A stretch of 64,000 bases of DNA from Parafannyhessea umbonata (GTDB taxonomy: Bacteria; Actinomycetota; Coriobacteriia; Coriobacteriales; Atopobiaceae). Below the pieces are notes generated by a model. The model ran no database searches, was not told where the DNA came from, and saw nothing but the letters and a program-made list of their open reading frames with translations. A program made the translations under genes and the position numbers. Position 1 is the stretch's first letter, and the number at the start of each line of letters is the position of its first letter. The stretch spans positions 162,514-226,513 of the forward strand of contig NZ_JABAGR010000003.1 of assembly GCF_012844235.1 (NCBI RefSeq). The letters are read 5' to 3'. Below, piece after piece: positions 1-7,416 of this stretch.

Positions 1-526
1 AGAACGTGGCGGAGGCCACCTGCGCCTCGGTCAGCAGGTCAAGCACAAGGTCGATCGCCTGCATCGTCTGCTCCACGGAGCGGTACGTGCCGTTGATGCC
101 CGCAAGGTCGCGAATGGCGCCGTCCTGCGCGCGGATGAGCGGGGAGCGCACGAGCGCCACCTCGAGCGGCACGATCACGTTGAAGCCGTCTATGCACACG
201 TCGCGGCCGCGCAGGTCCTCGAGCTTCAGGTGCTTCGCGGCGCGCGCGGCCCGCTTCGCCTCGCCGCTCACGCCGCGGTTCAGAAACAGGCGCTGCCGCG
301 TGGTGAACTGGTAGCGGTTGCCCACGAACTCCACGGCCGTCTCGCGCGGGTAGTCGCGGTCGAGCAGGAACGACAGCTCGGCCGCCGCGCGTTGCAGGGT
401 CTCCATCGACTTCGTGCCAAAGTCCTTCTCGTCCGAGGGCTGGTACCCGCGGCGAGGCGCGGCCGCGCCGTCCGCCTGGGTGCCGTCGCTTGCGTTTTCG
501 TTGCTATGGGTGATGTCGTAAGACAT
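1..526 (-). CDS. DUF434 family protein, 3' end cut by window edge
   Basis: The minus-strand reading frame starts at ATG 526 behind an AAGGAG Shine-Dalgarno and runs off the left edge without a stop; about 175 residues are visible. After a disordered N-terminus of about 30 residues there is a block (LQRAAAELSFLLDRDYPR, then FVGNRYQFTTRQRLFLNR) typical of DUF434. A second block with GRDVCIDGFNV, RAQDGAIRDLAG and NGTYRSVEQT matches the conserved region that follows it in COG2454-type proteins. The function of the family is not established; the second block has acidic residues reminiscent of a PIN/NYN nuclease-like fold, which is only a guess. trmL lies upstream on the same strand. Confidence 0.75.
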   Translation of the reverse strand, partial: MSYDITHSNENASDGTQADGAAAPRRGYQPSDEKDFGTKSMETLQRAAAELSFLLDRDYPRETAVEFVGNRYQFTTRQRLFLNRGVSGEAKRAARAAKHLKLEDLRGRDVCIDGFNVIVPLEVALVRSPLIRAQDGAIRDLAGINGTYRSVEQTMQAIDLVLDLLTEAQVASATF

Positions 527-666
527 GGGATGCTCCTTGGTTTGCCGGCGTTTCGCACGGATACCCCTAGTCTACCCATCGTGCGCCCGTGCGTGTGCCA
601 TGGCGCAACATCTCACACGCCGCTTGGCGGGCGTCCGCGCCTGGCGCGAACCGCCGCGAGCGCCGC

Positions 667-1347
667 CTACGCGCCGGCGCCCATGCCCGCAAATCCCGTC
701 TGCCGCAGCGCCTCGTACAGCACGACGGCAACCGCGTTAGAGAGGTTGAGCGCGCTTATGCGCCAGTCGTCCACGTTCACGAAGTTGCCGCAGATGTCCG
801 GTCGCAAAAGGGGAGAAGCGCCGGCTCCCGCGCTTGCGGCCGCGTCCCCAAGCGACTCCTCGTGCGCGGCCCAGGCGTCACGGTTGGAAAGCGATGCCGC
901 ATCCGGAAGCATAGGGATGCGCTCGCAGCTTTCGGGGTGCGCGGCGAGCACCTGCTCCGGGATGCCGGTGCTCTCGGAGCCAAACACCAAAAAGTCGCCG
1001 TCGCGGTACGTGGACTCCGCGTACGTGCGCCGCGCCTTCTTCGTGAGCAGGTGCAGCCAGGGCGCGTCCGCGGGCGCGCCACCGTTGGGCTCGCCGCCCG
1101 CGGTGTCACCCCCGTCCGCGGCGTTGTTCGCCAGGCCGTTCTGCCGCAGGAACTCCTCCCAGCCGGTGTAGCGCACCACGTCCAGGTTTGGCCAAAAGCC
1201 AAGGCCGGCGCGGCGCAGCATGCGGTCGTCCAGGCTAAACCCCAGGGGTTCCACCAGGTGCAGGCGCGATCCCGTGAGCACGCACGTGCGCCCTATGTTT
1301 CCCGTGTTTGCCGGGATCTCCGGCGCGTACAGCACGATGTTGAACAC
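667..1347 (-). CDS. trmL: tRNA (cytidine/uridine-34-2'-O)-methyltransferase TrmL
   Basis: A SPOUT-class methyltransferase that methylates the 2'-O of the wobble nucleotide of tRNA-Leu in characterised members. The N-terminus VFNIVLYAPEIPANTGNIGR is the TrmL signature, and the knotted SAM site is present (VFGSESTGIPE, then IPML and LSNAVAVVLYEAL). I chose the GTG at 1347 because GGGAGG sits 8 nt upstream and this matches the usual TrmL N-terminus; the frame stays open to a GTG at 1422. About 226 residues. Two acidic/Gly-Ala-rich insertions (around GGDTAGGEPNGG and GDAAASAGAGAS) make it longer than the usual 155-160 residues. Confidence 0.9.
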   Translation of the reverse strand: MFNIVLYAPEIPANTGNIGRTCVLTGSRLHLVEPLGFSLDDRMLRRAGLGFWPNLDVVRYTGWEEFLRQNGLANNAADGGDTAGGEPNGGAPADAPWLHLLTKKARRTYAESTYRDGDFLVFGSESTGIPEQVLAAHPESCERIPMLPDAASLSNRDAWAAHEESLGDAAASAGAGASPLLRPDICGNFVNVDDWRISALNLSNAVAVVLYEALRQTGFAGMGAGA

Positions 1348-1526
1348 CTGCGATGCCTCCCGTCCCACGCGGCGCGCCAAGCCCGGCGCGCCCGCGACCA
1401 TGCCCGTGGGTCCGTGGCCCACGCGTCCGCCCCAGCATCATAGGCCCATCTTGCCCCCGGCGCGCCCGCGGCGCCGCAGTGGTATCGTGACGTGACGGCA
1501 GTGGCCTGCGCGGCAGGGGAGGCACC

Positions 1527-2375
1527 ATGATCAGGCTCTTCGCATCGGACCTCGACGGCACCCTCCTCAACGCGCTGCACCGCACGGACCCGGTGGTGCT
1601 GCGCTCGATCGCCCTCGTACGCCAGGCGGGGCTGCACTTCTCGCTCGCCACGGGACGCACGCTCAGGAGCGGGCGCCAGATGGGCTTTGCGGGCAACGTG
1701 TGCGTGGTGTGCGCAAACGGCGCCATCGTGCTGGACGAGGGCGGCGCCCCCATACGCACCCGCAGCCTCGACCCCGCGTTCGTGCAAGAGCTCGCCGCGG
1801 CGTTCCCCACGGCGCCGCTCGAGTTCGTGACGGTCCGCCACACGTACCACCTGCAGAGCCTGGGGCAGCACCGCGCGTCGTTCGGCAACGCGCCGCTCGT
1901 CCGGCGCATGCTCATGCGCGCGCCAGGGCTCGTCGGACCTCCGGAGCACGTGTACGACGTCACGCCCGCGCAGCTTGCGTCGCTCGACGTGCTGAAGGTG
2001 AACGCGCACCTCCAGGGACCAGGCCTCGCCCAGGACGTCCACGCGTTTCTCGCCCGGCACGCCGACGTGGCCACCAACGCCCCGTTCGACCCGTGCATGT
2101 TCGAAATCACAGCCGCCGGCGTCAACAAGGGGGAGGCCCTCGCGTGGCTGGCCGCGCGCCTGGGCATCGCAGAGGACGAGGTGGCCGTCTACGGCGACGG
2201 CGGGAACGACGTGGTTATGCTGGGGCGCTTCTCGCACGCGTACGCCACGGCAAACGGCTCGCCCGCGGCCAAGCGCGCCGCCGGCACCGTCATCGGGCCA
2301 TGCGCCGCGTACGCCGTGCCGCGTCACGTGGTGCGGACGCTTCGTGCGCAGGGCTCGCTTCGCGCCGCCCGCTAG
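1527..2375 (+). CDS. Cof-type HAD-superfamily phosphatase
   Basis: A 282-residue cytoplasmic HAD phosphatase of the Cof/YidA group. Motif I is FASDLDGTLLN near residue 5, with the nucleophilic Asp and second Asp. Motif II Thr is in SLATGRT, the Lys is in the INKGEAL-like segment (GVNKGEALAWLA), and motif IV is VYGDGGNDVVML. The cap domain lies between. Start ATG has a strong GGGGAGG 7 nt upstream. Members dephosphorylate sugar phosphates or pyridoxal phosphate; the substrate cannot be read from sequence. It is followed after about 80 nt by the deformylase-like gene on the same strand. Confidence 0.88.
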   Translation: MIRLFASDLDGTLLNALHRTDPVVLRSIALVRQAGLHFSLATGRTLRSGRQMGFAGNVCVVCANGAIVLDEGGAPIRTRSLDPAFVQELAAAFPTAPLEFVTVRHTYHLQSLGQHRASFGNAPLVRRMLMRAPGLVGPPEHVYDVTPAQLASLDVLKVNAHLQGPGLAQDVHAFLARHADVATNAPFDPCMFEITAAGVNKGEALAWLAARLGIAEDEVAVYGDGGNDVVMLGRFSHAYATANGSPAAKRAAGTVIGPCAAYAVPRHVVRTLRAQGSLRAAR

Positions 2376-2456
2376 CGCCAACGGATATACTGTCGGGACG
2401 TACACGGCGCCGCACGGGCGCCTTGGGGCCGCGGACGCGGCCGGGAAGGAGCCCAC

Positions 2457-2876
2457 ATGATCAAGGAACTCTGCAAGGACGAAGCGATCCTCTCCAAGAG
2501 GTGCGAGCGCGCCACGGCGCAGGACGCGTCCATCGCGCAGGACCTCGTCGACACCATGCACTCGCTCGAGGACTGCGGCTGCCTCGCCGCCAACCAGATC
2601 GGCGTCACGAAGGCCGTCGTCGTGTTCCAGGACGATTCCGGCGCGGACCACGTGATGTACAACCCCCGCATCATGATGGGCCTGCGCGCCGCGAAGATGG
2701 TCGAGGGCTGCATGACGCGCGACGAGCCGTCCAAGGTCACGCGCTACCAGAAGGTGAAGGTCAGCTTCGACGAGCTGGTCGACGGCGAGCTCAAGCCGCG
2801 CCGCCGCGACTACACGGGCTTCGAGGCCCAGATGATCCAGCACATGTGCGACCACTGCCAGGGCAAGCTGGTCTAG
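2457..2876 (+). CDS. Peptide deformylase-like protein lacking the catalytic Glu
   Basis: A 139-residue protein with the peptide deformylase layout: a GCLAANQIGV block (motif I), VEGCMT (motif II, metal-ligand Cys present) and IQHMCDH near the C-terminus (motif III). In active deformylases motif III is HExDH. Here both His ligands and the Asp remain but the general acid/base Glu is Met. The length fits the short clostridial/actinobacterial deformylase-like group rather than the housekeeping enzyme. SD GGAAGGAG precedes the ATG, and a TATACT hexamer at 2386-2391 could be the -10 box. It may be inactive, or use metal for another reaction. A normal def gene is expected elsewhere in the genome. 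Confidence 0.8.
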   Translation: MIKELCKDEAILSKRCERATAQDASIAQDLVDTMHSLEDCGCLAANQIGVTKAVVVFQDDSGADHVMYNPRIMMGLRAAKMVEGCMTRDEPSKVTRYQKVKVSFDELVDGELKPRRRDYTGFEAQMIQHMCDHCQGKLV

Positions 2877-2947
2877 CGGGCCGAATCCGCGGGGCCAACG
2901 CGCGCCCGGCAAGGCGCCAACCCGCAAAAGCGCCAAGGGAGAAGAAC

Positions 2948-3763
2948 GTGCCATCCTCAGTCGCGGACGCCAACGAGCGTGCGATCTACTCGCTCATCTG
3001 CAGCGAGGACGGCGTGAGGGCGCGCGACGTGGCCCGCAGGCTCGGCATCGACCGCACGACGGTCAACCGCTACCTGTACGCGTCGCCGTTCGTGCGGGAC
3101 CTCTGCTATCGCGACGACGCCTACCTGTGGTACGGCCTCATCGGGCAGACGGTCCCGCACCACGGCCTGGGCGAGTTCTGCGGCTGGTACGGCACGGTGG
3201 GGGAGTTCCTCGCGCAGGACCGCGACGCGTGGCTTGGGGAGCTCAAGCGCGGCTGCGCGCGCATCGGGCGCAACCTCAACGACACGCGCGGCCTCTTCCA
3301 CTCGTTCATGGACACGCACGACGCCATGGCCTCGCTCTTCTCGGACCTGCGCCAGCTGGGGGCGCCGGACCCCACCGACTGGGAGCTCTGCTTCGAGCTG
3401 CGCATACGTCGCGCGCGCCACGTGCGCATCTACGCGGATGTGCTGCTGCTGGTGCCGCCGGCGCCCGCGTTCGTAGACGCACCTGCGCGCCCCGCGCCCG
3501 CGCGGCCGGGCTACGCGTTCAGCCTGGAGTTCAAGATGAAGGACGCCATCGACCAGGCGGAGGTTGACCAGGCAGCAAAGTACGTGCCGTACCTGGAGGT
3601 CGTGCTGGGCCCCACGTTCAACGTCGTCGCGGCGCTCGTGCTCACGTCCGCCCGCGACCTGTACACCCATGCGCGCATCTCGCGCAGCACCGCGGAGGTG
3701 TCCGTCGCCTCTGGTGATATGCTGTTCAACGTGCTCGACGAGTACCTGGGCTTCCTGTCCTAG
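2948..3763 (+). CDS. Winged-helix protein with a nuclease-like C-terminal half, function unknown
   Basis: A 271-residue protein starting at GTG 2948 (SD AGGGAGAAG); an in-frame extension upstream is a shadow of the preceding genes. Residues of about 8-45 form a clear winged helix-turn-helix (IYSLICSEDGVRARDVARRL, then TTVNRYLYASPFV). The C-terminal half contains FSLEFKMKDA followed by AEVDQAAKYVPYLEVVLG. The ExK pairing on a predicted strand followed by a helix resembles the core of PD-(D/E)xK nucleases, although no upstream Asp is obvious. No family name is recognised. It is transcribed with its neighbours but has no clear partner. Confidence 0.6.
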   Translation: MPSSVADANERAIYSLICSEDGVRARDVARRLGIDRTTVNRYLYASPFVRDLCYRDDAYLWYGLIGQTVPHHGLGEFCGWYGTVGEFLAQDRDAWLGELKRGCARIGRNLNDTRGLFHSFMDTHDAMASLFSDLRQLGAPDPTDWELCFELRIRRARHVRIYADVLLLVPPAPAFVDAPARPAPARPGYAFSLEFKMKDAIDQAEVDQAAKYVPYLEVVLGPTFNVVAALVLTSARDLYTHARISRSTAEVSVASGDMLFNVLDEYLGFLS

Positions 3764-3831
3764 GCCCCAGGCGCGTGCAGTCGCCGGGCAGCGGCAGCTG
3801 CAACCACGTCCAGAGTCACCGGGAGGTTCCC

Positions 3832-4335
3832 ATGCAGGCAATGCGCAGGAAAGACCGCTCCGTTACCGATCCCAAAAGGATCGAGCGTATCCTCTCGGTG
3901 GCGCGCATCGTGCACCTGGGGCTCGTGGACGACGGCCGCCCGTACGTGGTGCCGCTGCACTACTGCTACGAGTACGCGGGCGCGGATCTCACGCTGTACA
4001 TGCACTCCGCGCGCAGTGGCCGCAAGATAGACGTGATAGGCGAGGGCGCCCCGTGCTTTGTCGAGCTCGAGTGCGACGTCAATCTGGACGACGGCGGCAG
4101 CACCCCCTACAAGCTGGCCTGCAAATACGGCTCGTTCTACTCCAGCGTCATGGGCGAGGGCACGGCCTCCCTGGTCACGGATGCGGACGAGAAGGTCCAT
4201 GCCCTCAAGCTCCTCATGCGCCAGCAGACGGGTCGCGACTTCCCGATCACCCGACTCATGGCCAAGCCTGTTGCCGTCATTCGCGTGCGCGTACCCGGGG
4301 GCTCGCTCACCGCAAAGGCCCACATGCGCAAGTAG
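3832..4335 (+). CDS. Pyridoxamine 5'-phosphate oxidase-family (NimA-like) flavoprotein
   Basis: A 167-residue split-barrel FMN-binding protein of the NimA/PPOx-like group. RKDRSVTD, the segment ARIVHLGLVDDGRPYVVPLH and LYMHSARSGRKIDVI are the conserved FMN-binding core, and the end FPITRLMAKPVAVIRV is typical. ATG 3832 follows GGGAGG by 7 nt; the frame extends upstream to 3775 without support. Relatives reduce nitroimidazoles or bind flavin/heme with unknown substrates. Confidence 0.85.
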   Translation: MQAMRRKDRSVTDPKRIERILSVARIVHLGLVDDGRPYVVPLHYCYEYAGADLTLYMHSARSGRKIDVIGEGAPCFVELECDVNLDDGGSTPYKLACKYGSFYSSVMGEGTASLVTDADEKVHALKLLMRQQTGRDFPITRLMAKPVAVIRVRVPGGSLTAKAHMRK

Positions 4336-4397
4336 GCGTCCCGCGCATCTCCTTCGGAATGCCACCCTTCAAATCTGACGGCATCGTGTCGATAAAA

Positions 4398-4415
4398 TTG
4401 AACCCATGAGTTCAA
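4398..4415. promoter_or_regulatory. Palindrome TTGAAC-N6-GTTCAA, candidate operator
   Basis: A perfect 6-6-6 inverted repeat (TTGAAC, spacer, GTTCAA) lies upstream of the regulator-aminotransferase gene. The half-site TTGAAC/GTTCAA recurs in the larger palindrome at 4432-4467 and again at 4482-4494, which suggests a cluster of binding sites for one regulator. Confidence 0.5.
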
Positions 4416-4431
4416 AATCGTTGTGCTAGAG

Positions 4432-4467
4432 TGTCCGTAGTTCAATTTGAAAATTGAACTACGGACA
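4432..4467. promoter_or_regulatory. 36-bp perfect palindrome, probable operator of the HTH-aminotransferase gene
   Basis: Two 17-bp arms (TGTCCGTAGTTCAATTT and its exact complement) are separated by only GA. The inner part is AT-rich, so it can overlap a promoter. A third half-copy (AAATTGAACTACG) lies at 4482-4494, just before the SD and overlapping the probable leader. The next gene encodes an N-terminal Cro/CI-type HTH, so autoregulation is the simplest reading (inference). Confidence 0.65.
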
Positions 4468-4505
4468 TCTGCGTTAGATTGAAATTGAACTACGAAAGGT
4501 CGGAC

Positions 4506-6086
4506 ATGTCCCGGAACCTCTTCAGCGACCGGCTTGCGGAAGCGATGGAGAAGAGCGACCTCCGCCAGTCGGACCTCATCCGCATCGCGGCGGAGCAGGG
4601 CCACAAGCTCGGCAAGAGCCAGCTGAGCCAGTACCTCAGTGGCAAGGTGACGCCTCGGGCCCAGGCGGTGGTCATTCTCGCCCAGGCGCTGGGCGTGAGC
4701 GAGGAGTGGCTCGCGGAGGGCGAGGCCGCGTCGCGGCAGGACGGTTCCGCTCCGACCGACGTCCAGCCGGCACCATGTGAGGATGCGCGAAGCGAGCAAG
4801 ACTCGGGCTCGAAGGGTACCAGCAATATGAGGAAGGGCACTGCCACCGGCAGGCAAGGGGAAGGAAGCTCCATGCGCCAGTTCACGAAGTCTCACAAGCT
4901 CGACAACGTCCTGTACGACATCCGCGGGCCCGTCCTGGACGAGGCCTACCGCATGGAGGACCAGGGCATCCACGTGCTGAAGCTCAACATCGGCAACCCC
5001 GCGCCGTTTGGCTTCCGCACGCCGGACGAGGTCGTGAAGGACATGCAGGACCAGCTGACGGAGTGCGAGGGCTACTCCAACAGCCGCGGCCTGTTCGCGG
5101 CGCGCAAGGCCATCATGCAGTACGACCAGCTCAAGGGCATCCCCAACGTGGACGTGGAGGACATCTACACCGGCAACGGCGCGTCCGAGCTCATCCAGCT
5201 CGCGATGAACGCGTTCATGGACGAGGGTGACGAGATCCTGGTCCCGAGCCCGGACTACCCGCTGTGGACCGCGTGCGCCACCCTTGCCGGCGGCACCGCC
5301 GTGCACTACGTCTGCGACGAGAAGGCAAACTGGTACCCTGACATCGACGACATCAAAAGCAAGGTCACGCCGCGCACCAAGGGCATCGTCGTGATCAATC
5401 CCAACAACCCCACGGGCGCCCTGTACCCGCGCGAGGTGCTGCAACAGATCGTGGACGTGGCGCGCGAGCACCAGCTGGTGATCTTCGCCGACGAGATCTA
5501 CGACCGCCTGGTTATGGACGGCAAGCAGCACGTTTCCATCGCGAGCCTCGCGCCCGACCTGTTCTGCATCACGTTCAACGGCCTCTCCAAGAGCCACATG
5601 GTCGCGGGCTACCGCATCGGCTGGATGAGCCTTTCCGGCAACAAGCGCATCGCGAAGGACCTGATCGACGGCATCAACATGCTGTCCAACATGCGCCTGT
5701 GCTCCAACGTGCCGGCCCAGTCCATCGTGCAGACGTGCCTGGGCGGCATCCAGCGCAGCCAGAACCTGCTGGTGCCGGGCGGCCGCATCTTTGAGCAGCG
5801 CGAGTACGTGTACGACAGGCTCTCGCACATGGACGGCGTCACCGTCACCAAGCCCGAGGCCGCGTTCTACATCTTCCCGCGCCTGGACCCCGAGAAGTTC
5901 CACATCACGGACGACGACCAGTTCGCGCTCGACCTGCTCAAGGACAAGCACGTGCTCGTGACGGCGGGCAAGGGCTTCAACTGGGAGACCCCCGGCTACT
6001 TCCGCATCGTCTACCTGCCGCGCAAGCATACGCTGCACGAGGCGATGGACGCCCTCGAGGACTTCCTCAGCTACTACCACCAGTAG
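4506..6086 (+). CDS. Cro/CI-type HTH regulator fused to an alanine-type PLP aminotransferase
   Basis: 526 residues from ATG 4506 (SD AAAGGT); a TTG at 4479 in the same frame lies inside the operator and is less likely. Residues of about 1-65 form a lambda-repressor-like HTH (LRQSDLIRIAAEQGHKLGKS, then LSQYLSGK). A poorly conserved linker of about 55 residues follows, then an internal MRQFTKSHKLDNVLYDIRGP that looks like the start of an AlaA-type class I aminotransferase. That domain has VINPNNPTGALY, ADEIYD and NGLSKSHMVAGYRIGW, with the PLP Lys in SKSHM. Known AlaA enzymes convert pyruvate and glutamate to alanine and 2-oxoglutarate. The fusion suggests a transcription factor controlled by, or moonlighting with, amino acid metabolism. 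A terminator follows at 6110-6145. Confidence 0.88.
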   Translation: MSRNLFSDRLAEAMEKSDLRQSDLIRIAAEQGHKLGKSQLSQYLSGKVTPRAQAVVILAQALGVSEEWLAEGEAASRQDGSAPTDVQPAPCEDARSEQDSGSKGTSNMRKGTATGRQGEGSSMRQFTKSHKLDNVLYDIRGPVLDEAYRMEDQGIHVLKLNIGNPAPFGFRTPDEVVKDMQDQLTECEGYSNSRGLFAARKAIMQYDQLKGIPNVDVEDIYTGNGASELIQLAMNAFMDEGDEILVPSPDYPLWTACATLAGGTAVHYVCDEKANWYPDIDDIKSKVTPRTKGIVVINPNNPTGALYPREVLQQIVDVAREHQLVIFADEIYDRLVMDGKQHVSIASLAPDLFCITFNGLSKSHMVAGYRIGWMSLSGNKRIAKDLIDGINMLSNMRLCSNVPAQSIVQTCLGGIQRSQNLLVPGGRIFEQREYVYDRLSHMDGVTVTKPEAAFYIFPRLDPEKFHITDDDQFALDLLKDKHVLVTAGKGFNWETPGYFRIVYLPRKHTLHEAMDALEDFLSYYHQ

Positions 6087-6109
6087 GCCTGGGCGGAGCA
6101 CAGCCAATC

Positions 6110-6145
6110 GAGCGCCATGTCCTGCCGGGCATGGCGCTCTTCTTT
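6110..6145 (+). terminator. Intrinsic terminator of the HTH-aminotransferase gene
   Basis: A 10-bp perfect stem GAGCGCCATG / CATGGCGCTC with a 10-nt loop, followed by TTCTTT, 24 nt after the stop codon. Confidence 0.8.
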
Positions 6146-6159
6146 CCCCACGAAAAACC

Positions 6160-6212
6160 GAATGAATTAGGCGTACGAAAATATTTTATGTAACAAAACC
6201 TAACGAATTAGG
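6160..6212. repeat. AT-rich intergenic repeat with GAATTAGG copies
   Basis: In an AT-rich patch between two terminators the words GAATGAATTAGG (about 6160-6172) and CCTAACGAATTAGG (6199-6212, a 5-bp inverted repeat around CGAA) occur 40 bp apart. They may be a binding-site pair or a degenerate hairpin; nothing further is seen between 6146 and 6247. Confidence 0.3.
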
Positions 6213-6247
6213 CACTCGGAATTGCCAACAGAGGGCCAACGCATAAA

Positions 6248-6289
6248 AGGCGGGCGAGAAGGACGTGGCCTTGTCCTTCTCGCCCGCTT
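6248..6289. terminator. Bidirectional hairpin between convergent genes, carries the GGCGAGAAG motif
   Basis: A 15-bp perfect stem (GCGGGCGAGAAGGAC and its complement) with an 8-nt loop, flanked by AAAA/TT. It lies between the aminotransferase gene and the fructokinase gene, which converge here. Confidence 0.75.
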
Positions 6290-6345
6290 GGCGTGTAGGT
6301 GAAGCGCGGCTGGTGGGGGAGCCGTGCGACGCGCTAGGCGTTGTG

Positions 6346-7305
6346 CTAGGCGTTCTCCGCGAGCACCTCCTCGACCGCGTCGCGCGACGGCATGGCGGGG
6401 ATGGCGCCCCTTTCCCGCACGCAGAGGGAGGCGACGGCGTTGCCGAAGCGCGCGAAAGAGGCCGCGTCGTCCAGCGTGAGCCCGCCGACGTCCTTGCCGG
6501 AGTCGAGCAGCGCGCACAGGAAGCCGCCCCAGAACGAGTCGCCGGCGCCGGTGGTGTCCGTCGCGTTCACGCGGAAGCTCGGCACCGTGCGTGCGCCCTC
6601 TGGCGTGACGACCATGGCGCCGTCCGCGTCGAGTGTTACCACGACGACCTTTGGCCCCTGCGCAAGGATCTTGCGCGCCGCCTCGTTCGGGTCGGACTCG
6701 TCCGTGAGGAGGGTGGTTTCCTCCGCGGAGATCTTTACCAGGTCCATCATGCCCACGACGGAGCGCATCTGCTGCGCGGCGACCTCGGCGGACGGCCAGA
6801 GCGAGGCGCGGTAGTTGGGGTCATACGAGAGGATCGCCCCGGCGTCGCGCGCGATGCGCAGGGCCTCGAGCGTCGCAGAGCGGGCGGGCTCGTCTGTGAG
6901 CGAGAGCGAGCCCACGTGCAGCACGCGCGTGTTCTGCAGCACGTCGCGATTGAGCTCGTCCGCGCGCAGCTGGGTGTCTGCGCCGGGCTTCCGCGCGAAC
7001 GAGAACGTGCGCTCGCCGGTGGGGTCGAGCGCCACGAACGCGAGCGTGGTGAAGTAGTCCGGGTCGCTCACGAGGCCGGAGCAGTCGACGTCGTTCTCCT
7101 CGAGCGTCTGCCGCAGGAAGGCGCCGTGCATGTCGCACCCGACCTTGCCCACGAACGCCGTGGAGTGGCCGAGCCTCTGCAGTGCCACCAGGACGTTTGC
7201 GGGGGCGCCGCCGGGATTGCGCTCGAACACCTTCTGCCCGGCGGGTGATGTCCCGGCATCCGTAAAGTCGATCAGCAGCTCGCCCAACGCGGTTACGTCG
7301 TACAT
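6346..7305 (-). CDS. scrK: PfkB-family fructokinase of the sucrose block
   Basis: A 319-residue ribokinase-family sugar kinase. The N-terminus MYDVTALGELLIDFT, the substrate loop NPGGAPANVLVAL and the C-terminal anion-hole motif DTTGAGDSFWGG with the catalytic Asp are all present. It probably phosphorylates fructose released by the sucrose-6-phosphate hydrolase. ATG 7305 has SD AAAGGA; the frame's earlier start at 7341 lacks one. It lies 111 nt downstream of the sucrose PTS gene on the same strand, with a hairpin in between that may tune its expression. Confidence 0.88.
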   Translation of the reverse strand: MYDVTALGELLIDFTDAGTSPAGQKVFERNPGGAPANVLVALQRLGHSTAFVGKVGCDMHGAFLRQTLEENDVDCSGLVSDPDYFTTLAFVALDPTGERTFSFARKPGADTQLRADELNRDVLQNTRVLHVGSLSLTDEPARSATLEALRIARDAGAILSYDPNYRASLWPSAEVAAQQMRSVVGMMDLVKISAEETTLLTDESDPNEAARKILAQGPKVVVVTLDADGAMVVTPEGARTVPSFRVNATDTTGAGDSFWGGFLCALLDSGKDVGGLTLDDAASFARFGNAVASLCVRERGAIPAMPSRDAVEEVLAENA

Positions 7306-7366
7306 GCCCAGGTCCTTTCTGTCTGCGCCGACCGGTCGCAACGTCGCGACTGACCGTAAGGATATG

Positions 7367-7402
7367 CCATGCCGCGCGCCCGTGGCGGGACGCGCGGCAT
7401 GG
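7367..7402 (-). terminator. 12-bp hairpin between PTS and fructokinase genes
   Basis: Perfect stem CCATGCCGCGCG / CGCGCGGCATGG with a 12-nt loop just after the PTS stop. No T-run follows on the minus strand, so it may act as a partial terminator or an mRNA-stabilising end. Confidence 0.5.
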
Positions 7403-7416
7403 ACTTGGATGAGCGG

